DNA of 64,000 nt from Vicia villosa (Eukaryota > Streptophyta > Magnoliopsida > Fabales > Fabaceae), in assembly GCF_029867415.1 (NCBI RefSeq), contig NC_081180.1, positions 147,994,731-148,058,730 of the forward strand, written 5' to 3'. Position 1 is the first letter of the stretch. Every line of letters begins with the position of its first letter. Made by a program: the position numbers and the translations under genes. The notes below the pieces were generated by a model. That model saw only the letters and a program-made list of their open reading frames with translations, was not told where the DNA came from and made no database searches. Below, one piece after another: positions 34,297 to 45,460 of the stretch.

Positions 34297-36284
34297 TGAT
34301 AACGCGAAAATGTATCACATATTTGGCTTGATTTACATATATTATTTCCCTATTTTATCTTAATTATGTTGCTTTATGTCGGTATTATGCTGGTATTTTC
34401 ATTGTTTTAGGTTTTATGTTCGTTTTGAGGGATATTTGTGAAAAGGAAAGAAATGGAGCTAAATTCATTGCTATTTATACCTAAAAGAGGAAAAAATGGT
34501 GCTGAAGTGAAAAGGAGGTGCAAAGAAGACCCAATTGTGCAAAGATGCAAGCCCAAACCACAAAGAATGAAGAAATGAAAATAATATATATATATATATA
34601 TATAATATATTATATTATATATAATATATATATATATTATATTATATAATATATATATAGGAAGTGGGCCCCATGGTTTATTTATATATATTTTATATAT
34701 ACATATAAGTATATTAAAAATGAAGTGACGTTGTCACTTTTTATATAATATATGATATGATTTGTGATGTACGTGTAAGAAAAGGGGGAGACGGCCGTCT
34801 CCTACAAAATAGGGGGCCACGTCTCCTTTTGGGGACGCCCGTCTCCTACATTTTAGGGGGGCACGTCTCCTAGTGGAGACGCCCGTCTCCTCATTTTTCT
34901 CGACTACGCAACACACGTTTCCAGTCTCCTCTGCGCAGTCAAGTTGTGTACCTATAATTGTGGAGAAAAAAAAGGGATCAACTAGAACGGAAGTTACAAA
35001 GCAGCACTATATAAAGGACAAGATGTTCACGTGAAAAAGGGTTGGACCATGCTTAGTCCCAGCCACCATTTTTAGTTCAGTATTATTTCCCTTTCATTCC
35101 AGCATTTTTAATTCCAGCTTTTATTTCTACTTTCGTTCATATTTTCTCACAACAATTTCTACACTGGAAATTGTTGTGAACCTTTAACAGATCTAACCTT
35201 ATGTTAGATTTAGTTTTTATTTCCTTGTTTTAATTCCTGCCAAATAATTTCTGAAGAACGATCCAACCAACCTGTGGTGGAAGTTCAAGTACTCCAAGAT
35301 TCAAGTTTTATTTCAGATTTATATTATTCAGGTTTATTATTTACCGTCTTTATTTATATTATTATTAATATTGCATGATATATTATATGCCAATTAATAT
35401 GCTTATTATTATGAACTAAATTTATTTATGCATGTTTAACCGTATTAATATGTCTGGCTAATTTATTTAGATGTCGGTATGTAAAGTAATTTAACCGTAG
35501 GGATCCGAAATAAATTGGCTTAATTATGTTTTATTAAATATCACTTGTTTTTGGTTTGTATGTCTAATTTAATTAGTAAGTCTTAAAATCAATAGAGCGA
35601 AAGTTTGAGGTCTTAAGACGGTCAAAGGTTAAAATCAATAGAGCGAAAGTTTGAGATCTTTAACTGGATAGTAGACATAGGACATTAGTTTTAAGGATGG
35701 CGAAAGCGTATTAGAACTAATTAGAACTTATTTATTTTCAAAAAGTGTTTTTAAACCCGCGCGGGATGGCGAAAGCGTACGTTAGGGATATTAGCATGTT
35801 CCGAGTCAACAGAGCGAGAGTTTGAGATTAGGAGATTTAAGTAGATAACGACTTCATAAAACAAGCATTTTATTAACTATGTTGTTTTCAAAAAGCGTTT
35901 CTAAATCTGGTGGGATGGCGAAACCGTACATTAAGAGTTAGGATCGTAGTCTGAATCAATAGAGCGAGAGTTTGAGAGGAAGACTTTTAGATAACATAGT
36001 TAGTAAAGATCTTTGATTTAATTAGAATCTGGCCAATGGAACTTCGGATCATCTAAGTTAGATGAAATACATACTGATACCCATTTATTATTGTATTCCT
36101 AGATTTAGTATTTTAGTTTCCCCTTATTAAAAACCCAAATATCATTAGCCTTAGCTTTACATAGTAACTTTAGATAACGGTAGGTCGATTTATAGTCCTT
36201 GTGGATTCGATATCTTTTAAAACTACACGACACGACTGTGCACTTGCAGTTATCCCGACTAATAGACACGCAAAGTCGCGATCA
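34297..36284 (+). repeat. 3' LTR of Athila-like element
   Basis: Second LTR copy, 1988 bp against 1973 in the 5' copy. Differences include AT-repeat length, a small ATT-type insertion near 35365 and scattered substitutions, one of which changes a GCGAAAGCG motif to GCGAAACCG near 35923. TATA box at 35007-35016. Confidence 0.95.
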
Positions 36285-36288
36285 ATAT

Positions 36289-37093
36289 TGTTTACCGTGA
36301 AAATTGGTAAACAAGTGCTAGTCTTCCAAAAATACTAAACTGTTGGTTACTCACAGGATCGACTAGATTGATCCTAGGACATGTGCTTTATGTTTAAGAT
36401 ATTTTGTTTATGATAAAGAACACTTCGACACAAACTATGTTCGTATTTCGAGGATTGTTTGATTTACATAAATCCTTAAAGTAACATAATGACTTGTAAA
36501 AAAGAGTAAAGTAAAGTAAAGGCAATTATAAAACAAACTTAAATAATGTAAATGACAAGAACTTAAAGATTATGGAAAAGTTAAAATTGTATAAAACAGT
36601 CAAAAGAATAGAAATGGTGTATTTATACGTACATTTTCAAAATGACTTATTTCTCACACACAAGCACTTCGAGTGATTTTAATGAGATTTTGTACAAAAT
36701 GAACACATGAATCTAAAATACTAAGACCCCTATATATATACTAATTCGAAATAACCGTCCGCAACAGCCCTTCGATCAGTACATGCCACATCGCGCTCTG
36801 CGTTCTCTTCCTTTTCCCTGAAGCTCGACGTATTTCTAAATGAAACGGATCAGGACAAATAACAATTATGCCTTTTATCCAACTCAACATCCATGTCGAA
36901 GCTATCCTCTTTATCGAACTAAATATTAAACTTAGGAAATATCTCTAAGTCTACGTTCATTTTGTTCCTATAAAGAGGTAACTTCGACAGATATCCAAAA
37001 ATTCATGTCAAATTATATCGAATACTTCCAGCTTGTTTCATGATTCTTCTAATTTCTTCTAGAACCACGTGATGTCGAAATCGCCAGCTAACA
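36289..37093 (-). mobile_element. Probable LTR of a minus-strand gypsy-type element, 805 bp
   Basis: It begins TGTTTACCG and ends AGCTAACA, with TGTT/AACA ends. On the minus strand a purine tract, TTTTTGGGGGGCAAT, sits immediately upstream (plus 37094-37108), as expected for a 3' LTR. The left end overlaps the target duplication of the Athila-like insertion, so that element inserted at or next to this LTR boundary. No partner LTR is in the window. Confidence 0.45.
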
Positions 37094-37396
37094 ATTGCCC
37101 CCCAAAAATGTCATTTTCAACGTAACAAAGAAAAAGGAATTTTTTTACCACAACATTCGACACGGTGAAACCTTTCAATTTACGTGACGTCGTCGTCATC
37201 ATGACATTTTCCTCCATAACGTCTTTTCAGACCTTGCATGCAGATTTTCTGCAATCATGGCACTCCTAGGAACTAGGAGATCGTGGGTAGCTCCATAACT
37301 ACTACGATCTTCTGGAAAATTAGATATTAGACACGCGTCCCACTCACCAAATTCCTTCCCCCAAGAACTGGATGAAACGATTCAATTTTTTTGTTT

Positions 37397-37774
37397 CTAT
37401 AAGTACACACTTTCTTCGTCATTTCAACGCTCGTTTCTCTCTCTAACTTTCTGCATATTATCTTCCTCAGCCTTCATCTTCATCATTCTCCTAAAGCAAA
37501 CTTACAATCTCCATGGCATCTTCTTCCACAACAACCATAAAAAAAGGCTCTAGAAAACAAGAAAAAAATTGGTTTTCCTTTGGTTCACAAGATACTAGGT
37601 CCCAAAGCTATCGAAAACTACCAATACATCCCTGAGATGTTTACAAAAGAACAACGCGCCATCTATAAGTCCCGGGTACTGCTTCCCATTTCTATTACTG
37701 TAAAAACGCATGCAATGATGGGTCCTATACCCAATCCCTTAGTGGATAGGTTTAGGTTAAATAATTGGGGTTAA
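37397..37774 (+). pseudogene. Short plus-strand ORF fragment with its own promoter-like leader
   Basis: A TATA-like CTATAAGTAC (about 37398) and a CT-rich leader precede an ATG at 37513, starting MASSSTTTIKKGSRKQEK. A one-base frame change near 37570-37580 leads to a second open piece, GPKAIENYQYIPEMFTKEQR, ending after RFRLNNWG at 37774. Orientation is opposite to the neighbouring minus-strand LTR and polypurine tract. This matches the antisense additional ORFs known between pol and the 3' LTR in some Tat-group elements. The protein family is not identified; the MASSS/Lys-rich start resembles other plant transposon-associated proteins. It is truncated and frame-broken. Confidence 0.4.
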
Positions 37775-39060
37775 CAATAAGTCAAAATTTCATTAATTTA
37801 ACCTAATAATTAACTTAACTAACCCTAAAACTTTTTTCCAAACCCTAATTCCTTTTTTTTATTTTTTTATTTTTTCTGCCTATTATTCATTTTTGGGAAA
37901 TTGTATATGTTAATCAAAGCCTTGTAATAGTTTATATTTTACTTTCCCGCATTTTTTACCCATTATTGTATCTGCTCATGGGTTGTAATAGTTAATTAGG
38001 ATTTTACTTTTCCCCATTTTATTATCTGCACCTCCGCTCCCGAAGCCTTGTAATAGTCTAGGACCTTTATTTCGTTTTGCCTATTATTGTATTTAGTTGT
38101 TAGTAATTAGGATATACATGAAAAGGCTAACAAATTGGACGTAGCTAACCTAATTTCAAAAGATAAATAAACTGAAAACAATACACTTCTCACACATACA
38201 CCTCTAGGGTATTCTCTCTTGTTGCCTTACGATTATAATAGTCATGTCCCTCGAACGTAGGGATATCTTAGCAAATGACGCTCACAAATAAATCATCATC
38301 GTCCCTTCGAGTTGCCTTCGGAAAAATGATCTTGTTCCTCAATGACCCTACAAAATGATGATAGTCCCTACGAGAATGCTAAGATATCCTTACAAATGTT
38401 GCCTTCGATGACTATTCGATGACCCTACGCCTGTCCCCTCAAATCCAATAGATAGGATTTCCTACCAACTAATGGCATGGATAATAGTATCTCCAAAGGA
38501 AATAGAATATAATAGGAAAGACCAATACTTAGTGGGTAGATGCTCCTAATTGCTTGCTCACACTCAAAAATCATTTTCACACCTCACGCTTTCAAAACAA
38601 AATTTTCAAAACGCTTTATCAACACTCTTGAGGACTGATACAAGAGTTATCATAAAGCAAACTACCTTACTGTTGGCACTTCAAACAAATATTTTCAAAA
38701 AATACTTTGTATACATTCTTGAGGACAGATACAAGAATTATTACAAAGTCTGCCTTACTATTGGCACTCCACATATTCTTCAAAAGCACACACACACAAA
38801 TCAAACAAAGTGAGCTAAGAAATTAAGAGTCTATGCATAACCATGGATACAAAGGGTGCTAACGCCTTCCCTTTGTATAACCTACCCCCCGAACTCAAAA
38901 TCTTTTAAAGGTCTTTCCTGTTCTTTTATACCTTTCCTAAATTGGATAAAATATAAGTCAATGGCGATTCTTGCTAACCGCAACAGGTTTTGCGAAAAAC
39001 AAAACAAAAAGTTAGTTCTCCCACCGTGTTATACCATAACAACGGCGGTCTGGCCCAAAT
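37775..39060 (+). mobile_element. Ogre/Tat-like LTR fragment, plus strand
   Basis: Non-coding. The segment at about 38852-38890 (AAGGGTGCTAACGCCTTCCC, then a CTTTGTATAACCTACC-like stretch) matches, in the opposite orientation, the U5 motif of the Ogre-like LTRs at about 41560 and 61488. A following ATGGCGATTCTTGCT near 38960 parallels their GTGGCGACTCTG. Repeated CCTTGTAATAG segments (about 37920, 38045) are also present. Ends cannot be fixed. Confidence 0.45.
38600..38780 (+). repeat. Diverged tandem duplication, about 90-bp unit, two copies
   Basis: TTGAGGACTGATACAAGAGTT is followed by AAAGCAAACTACCTTACTG and a TTGGCACT stretch. The whole block then recurs about 90 bp later as a diverged copy (TTGAGGACAGATACAAGAAT, TTGGCACTCC). 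It lies in an LTR-derived context. Confidence 0.65.
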
Positions 39061-39099
39061 GTTAGTCATACATCAATCCTCTTGGTCAGACAAGAAAAG

Positions 39100-39901
39100 C
39101 ATTAGAAACATTGTATAATTAAATTGAACATGAAAGACAAATAGATTACTGAAATAGGGAAATCAAAGTCATTACAGATGTTAATCAGGGACACCTTTCT
39201 AGCATTAGAGGGTTTAGCTACTCCTACGGTTCAAAGAAACCAAAATACAAAATAGAGACATTACAAGAATTGAGATGAAAGTTGATCTTCAATCGCTTCC
39301 GTTCATGAAAATCTTCTTCACTCTCAAACCCTTATTTTCTCCAATCTTCAATCCTCTCTTCTCCTCTTGGTCAAAAGTCCTTAATTCATAGCCAAAACTC
39401 ATCTAAATAGCAGTCATTCTTTTAAGTTGGTTAGAAATACCAAAAACACCCTTGCATGCCAAATACGGGGCAAAATTAAAAAAAACCCTGAAATCAGCGT
39501 CGCAGCCCAACACAGGCACCCGTGTTGGGTCTCTGTCCACTTTAAATATTTTTGCAAGCTTCAGGGTGTGCAACACGGCCGCCCGTGTCAAGTGACACGG
39601 CCGCCCGTGTTGCGTCACTGACTTCCTATATTTTTTCACTCGTCCCAGGACTTCCTCCTGACACGGCCACCTGTATTAGGTGACACGACCACCCGTGTCA
39701 GGCCTCCTGAAGCATGATTTTTGAACTTGCTATGAAACTCCGAGTTTTGCACTGATTTGTCCCCATTATTCATATGAGCCTGAAAACAGTAAAACAACAA
39801 ACCAACACATAAAATGAAGAAGACTGCAATAATACTCTTCACAATATAAATCAAAGACAAAAGAAATCAATGGTAAATAAATGTGTAAAAACCATTAATC
39901 A
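39100..39901 (-). mobile_element. 3' LTR of a minus-strand Athila-like element (left end approximate)
   Basis: On the minus strand the LTR starts TGATTAATGG at 39901, immediately after AAGTTTGCGGGAGTT. Upstream of that is CTTGAGGTCACGCAACAG, a diverged form of the CTTGAGGACAAGCAATGG motif before the 3' LTR at 34297. U3 holds five copies of an ACACGGCCGCCCGTGT-type near-palindrome (39505-39705). The left boundary is not determined; 39100 is a rough placement. The other LTR would lie outside the window. Confidence 0.55.
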
Positions 39902-41038
39902 AACTCCCGCAAACTTAAACTGTTGCGTGACCTCAAGCGAGAATTATAAGAGCTATTAAAATTCACAGCATATCAGTACTCATACATGAAACTTCTGTTC
40001 CGATTGATCAAGAGAAAGTTAGTTCGGAATTCACATTATGCGAGGAGTTTCTGCGAGAACATTTAAAATCTGAGCTCCCCTTTCGGGTACCTCTCTAACT
40101 ATTCTTTGTACTTAAGTCTTTCTTCTGATTTTCCTCCTTTTTTATTCGGACAATCAAAATATGGCAATGTAATTATGATGATCATCACATGCATGAGACT
40201 AATCAAGGCTTTTTGCTTTTGTTTAGCTACCAAATAAGTAACAATTTAAGATAACAATGAAAATTTCAAAACTTTTCAGTTTATGTATTGTCCTTATTTG
40301 GACGATGTTTGGGGATCAACCTCCTTTGGGCTGAATAACCGAGTGAGGATTACCCAACCTAGCGAGTCGGTTGCCTTTTACCGCCTTTTTATCATTTGGT
40401 GCCAACATTATTTATTTCTCAACCATTTATGCATGCATGTGAATCTAGACTATGACAGGCCGTCAAAATAAACTATTCAAGAAGTACTTCTCAAGATACA
40501 AGCACTATGGTACAAATCTATACGTTGGACTCATATATCTTTTTAGGAAACCAAAAGTGTTCAAAAAAACCCCCCCTTTCTGTCACATTATTCCAAATTT
40601 TATGCCCTCAAACAACCACCCCTTCATCTCGATATATTATTCTCGATCGCTTTTGCAATCAAAACACTTATGAAAAAAATTTAGTTAAATTTGGGAAGAA
40701 CATGTACATGGTTTTACACATACCATGCAAGCAACACAAAATAAAAATGCAACACAAAATACCAATGCAAAGATTAAATCCTCCCCCAAACTTGAACTAA
40801 AAATTGGCACAATGTTTCACAACAAACCCAAGAGAGGTGACTCATAAAGGGTAGTGCAACTCCAACAACAGCTTCCTAGCTTTCACTAGAGAGGCCCCCT
40901 TTTTATTTCCTAAAAAACATATCAAAACAAGCACAAAAATAAAACTCGGTTATTAAAAGCGTGGGTTTCCTCCCACGAAGCACTTTGTTTTACATCGCAT
41001 GGCTCGACTACCCTTTATTATGGAGTGTACTCCCTCTT
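39902..41038 (-). other. 3' non-coding region of the minus-strand Athila-like element
   Basis: No gene. Read on the minus strand: a stem-loop CGTGGG-AGGAAA-CCCACG (40960-40977), a central purine motif TTCAAGTTTGGGGGAGG (40779-40796), then about 0.9 kb to the terminal purine tract at 39902-39916. The order is the same as in the element at 29314. Confidence 0.6.
40960..40977 (-). other. Conserved stem-loop downstream of the gypsy ORF
   Basis: Minus-strand CGTGGG-AGGAAA-CCCACG, preceded by AAAACAAAGTGCTT. It corresponds to the third stem-loop at 32944-32961 of the other Athila-like element (CGTGGG-AGGCAA-CCCACG, preceded by AAACAAAGCGTT). The six paired bases are the same in both and the loop differs by one base. 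Confidence 0.8.
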
Positions 41039-41419
41039 TTAAACCTTGTTGCTTTTCACTTCCACAACCAAGAACTCATGTGAATGAAAAGTATGGACCC
41101 CTTTTCTATTCAAATCACTTCTCACTCTTATCTCTTCACCTTGATGTTCCTTTTTATTTTTATTCTTGGCTTCTTGAAAGAACTTAGGAATTTTGATAGG
41201 TGCATGAGCTGAGGCCACCTGAGAGACTATGCTTGAAACTTTTTCTGGGAGCGGTTTTAGAATTTTTCTTTCTCCCTCAATTTTGATCATACAAACAGAA
41301 GATTGATTATTTCCACCTGCACCTTGCTTCTTGACTTCTAACACCTCCAACGTTACCTCTTCATCAAATGACTTTACTGTCAGTGTCCCTTTCTCGATAT
41401 CAAAATTGCAGCGACTAGT
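41039..41419 (-). pseudogene. Truncated gypsy polyprotein fragment (end of protease-like region)
   Basis: The minus-strand frame from 41419 begins CNFDIEKGTLTVKSFDEEVT, resembling the strand following the aspartic-protease core in Tat/Athila polyproteins. It continues into a Lys-rich tail (NKNKKEHQGEE) and stops at 41039. The frame appears to run on beyond 41419 only because the Ogre-like LTR happens to be open; the true upstream part must lie beyond that insertion, outside the window. RT and integrase are absent downstream of the protease-like part, so this element too looks non-autonomous. Confidence 0.5.
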
Positions 41420-42068
41420 TGTCGCACGCTCGCGAAAAATGAACAGAGTCGCCACCAATATATTTATCCCATAAGGGAAAGGAATATCAGAAAACCTAAC
41501 AAAGGAAGGAACAGGGTCTTGCGACCAGAGAATCAAGGTACGGAAGTCGGTTACGCGAGGGGAAGGTATTAGCACCCCTCGCGCCCATCGTACTCGATGG
41601 TATCCACCTATGTTTGTTTCTATCTAAAGGGTGTGTACTATGTCTATGTCTACATGCGAATGAATGCAAAATGTAGGGAAAAGAAGAATTATACTCGCAC
41701 GGGCCCTACCCCGCTGCCTACGTATCCTTTTCAGGAATCAGAGTTACCGTAGCTCGGCTCACGATTTTCTGTTTGTTTTTGTGTTTTTTAGGTGGGCGGC
41801 GTTAACGTTCGCGCTCTTGCATAAGGGGATTGCCTACGATGCGTATGAGCGGAAATAACGGTGCCCTTAAGAGAAGAAAAAGAGATTGGTTTGTGTCTTT
41901 TAGGGTAATTCCATGATGACGAGAACCCACTACAAGGTCTCGCATCACTTCCTTACTTTGTTTTAAATCTGACCATTTGTTAGTGTTTTAAGTGTTTTTG
42001 GTTGGTGTTTTTTATGGGGATTTTAACTTTGTGACTTAGATCATACCAAAAGGATTTTGTTTTGCATA

Positions 42069-42270
42069 TTTAGAGAACACACATCGAGGTCTACACCACA
42101 ATCGATTCTCTAAATGACGGATAAGAAATACATCGAAATCTACATTCCAATCATTTCTTTCCGTTTAGTAGAAAAGAACGTACATCGGGGCCTACACCCC
42201 AATCATTTCTTTTCTACTACGTGGGGAAGAACGTACATCGGGGCCTACGCCCCAATCATTTCTTTCCCAC
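42069..42270. repeat. Four tandem self-complementary units in the Ogre-like LTR
   Basis: Units start at 42069, 42117, 42166 and 42221. Outer arms: TTTAGAGAA/TTCTCTAAA (perfect); ACGGATAAGAAA/TTTCTTTCCGT (one bulge); TAGTAGAAAAGAA/TTCTTTTCTACTA (perfect, 13 bp); GTGGGGAAGAA/TTCTTTCCCAC (one mismatch). The inner part, ACATCGRGGYCTACRCCYCA, forms a small GGGG-CCCC stem in units 3 and 4. The same array is in the right LTR at 61997-62198. Confidence 0.9.
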
Positions 42271-43937
42271 CATATATCAGAAGTGTGACAGTATGATCTT
42301 TGTCAGGTTTTTATTAAGTATTTTTAGATGTTTTATGGTGTAAAAGAAAAAGAAACTAGCCTAAGTATGAGGGGAATTTCTACCTAATGTTATCATGGTT
42401 TCTACCTATGGTTAGGAATAAAAGACACATGAAAATAAAGATCGCAATTAGAAGTCAATAGTGAGTAACACAATGGTACAAAAATTGGCATACAAGCATA
42501 TAGTAACAAGTCAAAAATATAGTACAAAAATGAATTAAAAATACTACTATTTTTTATGACTTTTTATGAGAGCAACGAACTACAAAGTGCCAAGTTAAAC
42601 TAGCCTAAAAATCTATTAAGGAAACTAGTATTTTTTTTTTATGAGTTTCTAAATGAGATTTCTAAAAGTCTAACATTAATCCTAAGATCACCTAATTGAA
42701 ACTAACAAATTTTGTCATTGATTTTCATGAAGAAATTTCTAAAAGAGACTAAAAAATAAACTCTAAAAAAAAAACTATCAAGTTTCGATGGAGTCAGGGG
42801 GTGTAAAATTAAAATAGGGGTGCAGTCAGGAACAGGGCGCAGGCCCAAGGGGATGGCCCAAACAGAGTTTTACTTGCAATTCAAAAGAGTGAGAGGCGTA
42901 TGGGCCTCCCTGGGGGTAAACAACAGTAATTTGCGCAAGGCCCATGGCTCCCAAATTATTTTTTTATCTAATTTCTCATTATCAGATTTTTAACAAAATA
43001 ACAAAATAAAAAGAAAAATAGAAAAAATTAAAAAGAAATGAAAACGGTGCGTTTAATGTTAAGACTGAACCAAATGACTCTTCAACTTCCACGAACTCAC
43101 TTCTCTCTCTCGTTTCACATACGATTTCCGGCGAGTCCTCCGCCGTCCTCGCCGTCTCTAATCTCCTCCGATCAACTAAACCTGAACATAAACCTAACCT
43201 CAAATTGCACCCCGAGATAGATTGCGTCCATAGATTGCACAGAAAACCCTTCATTTGGCCGGATCGATGAACTCCCTTCCGAAACCCTAGGTTCTAGAAA
43301 TTCAAATTAAATGGCGACGGCGGACGAGAAGACATCAAGACCTTGGGGAAAATAATTGTGGAGGCTTAGTCTATGCAATGGTGCTAAGAATCAAACCGGT
43401 AATACGCGAGAGTGATCGGTCAGAAAACTTACCGGTGATGACGATTCTTGAAGACGCTTACATGGAGAAGAAAATACCAGAGGTAACGGCTTCAAGTTCC
43501 TTTACCGTTTATTCCCCTCGCTTCACTCGTTGTTCTTCTTCCTCTACTCTTCTTCTTCTTCTTCTATTCTGTTTTCTTTTGAATTTTCTCCGAGAATTTC
43601 CGTTGAGAGCTCTGTGTGATTGGTTGTTGTTGTTGCGTTATCAGTGAGATAGAGAGGCCGAGAGAATGTGAAGATGGTTCAGCACGCCTTCATTCAGAAT
43701 CCGGAGATGGACCTCTGATGAAGGTTGGTTATGGTGCTTTAGTGATGGCGAAGAAGATGGAGAGAGGTTGAGAGTGATGAATAGGTGAGAGGTTGAAGAA
43801 GAGTGGATTGAAGTTGCAGTGTGAGTGAGGCGGTGAAGATGATGAGAGAAGAAGATGATGATGGAGGTGAATGAGAGTGGTGGAGGAGAGAATGGTGTGT
43901 AGTTGAGCGTGAACCCTGAATCTGAGAGGTGAAGATG

Positions 43938-43947
43938 ATTATATAGG
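43938..43947 (-). promoter_or_regulatory. Candidate TATA box of the Ogre-like LTR
   Basis: CCTATATAAT on the minus strand, with the second copy at 63866-63875 in the right LTR. It would place the hairpin array about 1.7 kb downstream, in transcribed R/U5 sequence. Confidence 0.5.
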
Positions 43948-44103
43948 GAGAGTTGATTGAAGATGACAGTTAGAGATGAGTGAATGTGAGCTGTTGGATT
44001 GAGCGATTCGGTTATGAATTGGAGGGTGGAGATTGAATCGATTGAGTTTGTTGGAATCTGAAAATTGAGTTAGTTACAAACTGTTTCTTCTGTTGGTGGT
44101 TAT

Positions 44104-45373
44104 TGTTAGAACAAGATTTGTTCTTATCAATTATCTTAGTTTTGATGATAACAATAATATGAATTTTGCTTAAGATAATATGGTACTCTAATCCAATGCA
44201 ATTTCCCTTTCAGGAAATATATAAAGAGTACGCATAATTCAGCGCTCAGAAGTTGTGTCTCAAATGGTTCAGCATGCAACATCAGAACATGGTCTGGCAA
44301 GACATCAGAAGATGGTCGAAGCAGAATCAGAACATGGGTCTATGGAAGCATCAGAAGAACATGAGATCAGAAGCACTGAAGATCAGAAGATGGTATCACG
44401 CTCAGAAGCACTTCAAGATCAGAAGATCAGAAGATGCTATGCACCAAGCTGTTTGACTCTGATGATATTCAAACGTCGTATTCACAAACATCAGATCAGA
44501 AGGAAGTACACGTGGCAGACTACGCTGACTGACAAAAGGAACGTTAAAGCTACTAAAGGCTACGTCAGTAGACACAGCGTGAACAAGGCTCGAGGTAGTT
44601 GACAAAAGCGTATAACATTAAATGCAAAGCTGTACGGAACACGCAAAGCATTAAATGCATTCAACGGTCATCTTCTCAACGCCTATAAATATGAAGTTCT
44701 GATGAGAAGCAAGGTTAACGATTCTGCTCCAAAACAATTCAAATTAACTTGCTGAAACGCTGTTCAATCAAAGCTCAGAATCTTCATCTTCATCAAAGCT
44801 CACTACATTGCTGTTGTAATATCTTAGTGAGATTAAGCTTAAACTGTAAGAGAAATATCACAGTTGTGATTATCGCTTTTAAGAAGCATTTGTAAACTCT
44901 TGAATAGATTACATTAAGTTGTAAGGAACTAGAGTGATCGTGTTGATCAGTATACTCTAGGAAGTCTTGGCAGTTGGCTGAGCAGGAAGTCTTGGCAGTT
45001 GGCTGAGCAGGAAGTCTTGGCAGTTGGCTGAGCAGAAAGTCTTAGGAGTGAACTAAGCCTAGAGTGATCGTGTTGATCAGTAGACTCTAGAAAAGTCTTA
45101 GGAGTGAACTAAGCAGTTGTTCCTGGAGTGATCAAGTTGTGATCAGAAGACTCTGGAAGACTTAGTTGCGGCTAAGTGGAAAACCATTGTAATCCGTGCG
45201 ATTAGTGGATTAAATCCTCAGTTGAGGTAAATCATCTCTGCGGGGGTGGACTGGAGTAGCTTCGTTAACAGCGAACCAGGATAAAAATAATTGTGCAATT
45301 TATTTTTATCGTTCAAGTTTTAAAGTCACACTTATTCAATCCCCCCCCTTTCTAAGTGTTTTTCTATCCTTCA
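44104..45373 (+). repeat. 5' LTR of the nested Sirevirus
   Basis: TGTTAGAAC...ATCCTTCA. TATA box CTATAAATA at 44683-44691. Three exact 25-bp repeats of GAAGTCTTGGCAGTTGGCTG plus AGCAG at 44961-45035, followed by related AAGTCTTAGGAGTGAACTAAG repeats. Short open frames on both strands recur in the 3' LTR and are not genes. Confidence 0.95.
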
Positions 45374-45374
45374 A

Positions 45375-45387
45375 TTGGCATCAGAGC
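45375..45387 (+). other. Primer binding site, initiator tRNA-Met type
   Basis: TTGGCATCAGAGC directly after the 5' LTR. The usual copia form is TGGTATCAGAGC; here one T is C. Confidence 0.8.
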
Positions 45388-45460
45388 GCCGGTTCTAAGG
45401 TGCAAGCACTTAACCGTGTTTAGAAAAGATTCAGGAAGAGAAAAACGCTTCATTTAAAAG

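Larger units (their letters stand above)
29314..36284 (+). mobile_element. Complete non-autonomous Athila-like LTR retrotransposon, 6971 bp
   Basis: Two LTRs (29314-31286 and 34297-36284), both TGATAACG...GCGATCA, enclose about 3 kb. Perfect 5-bp target duplications ATATT flank it (29309-29313 and 36285-36289). The primer site TGGCGCCGTTGCCGGGGA at 31293-31310 is complementary to a tRNA-Asp 3' end, as in Athila elements. A polypurine tract AAGTGTGGGGG lies just before the 3' LTR. The only long ORF (31392-32894) lacks protease, RT, RNase H and integrase. The LTRs differ by about a dozen substitutions plus length changes in an AT repeat, so insertion is fairly recent. Mobility presumably relied on an autonomous partner. 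Confidence 0.95.

Noticed and set aside
41420..41575. Extension of the minus-strand gypsy ORF from 41419 to 41575
   Set aside because: The upstream part is Ogre-like LTR sequence (same frame seen at 61348-61503), so the fusion is an insertion artefact.
44253..44605. Short open frames repeated at 52113-52465
   Set aside because: They lie inside the LTRs upstream of or around the TATA box and have no domain; identical because the LTRs are identical.
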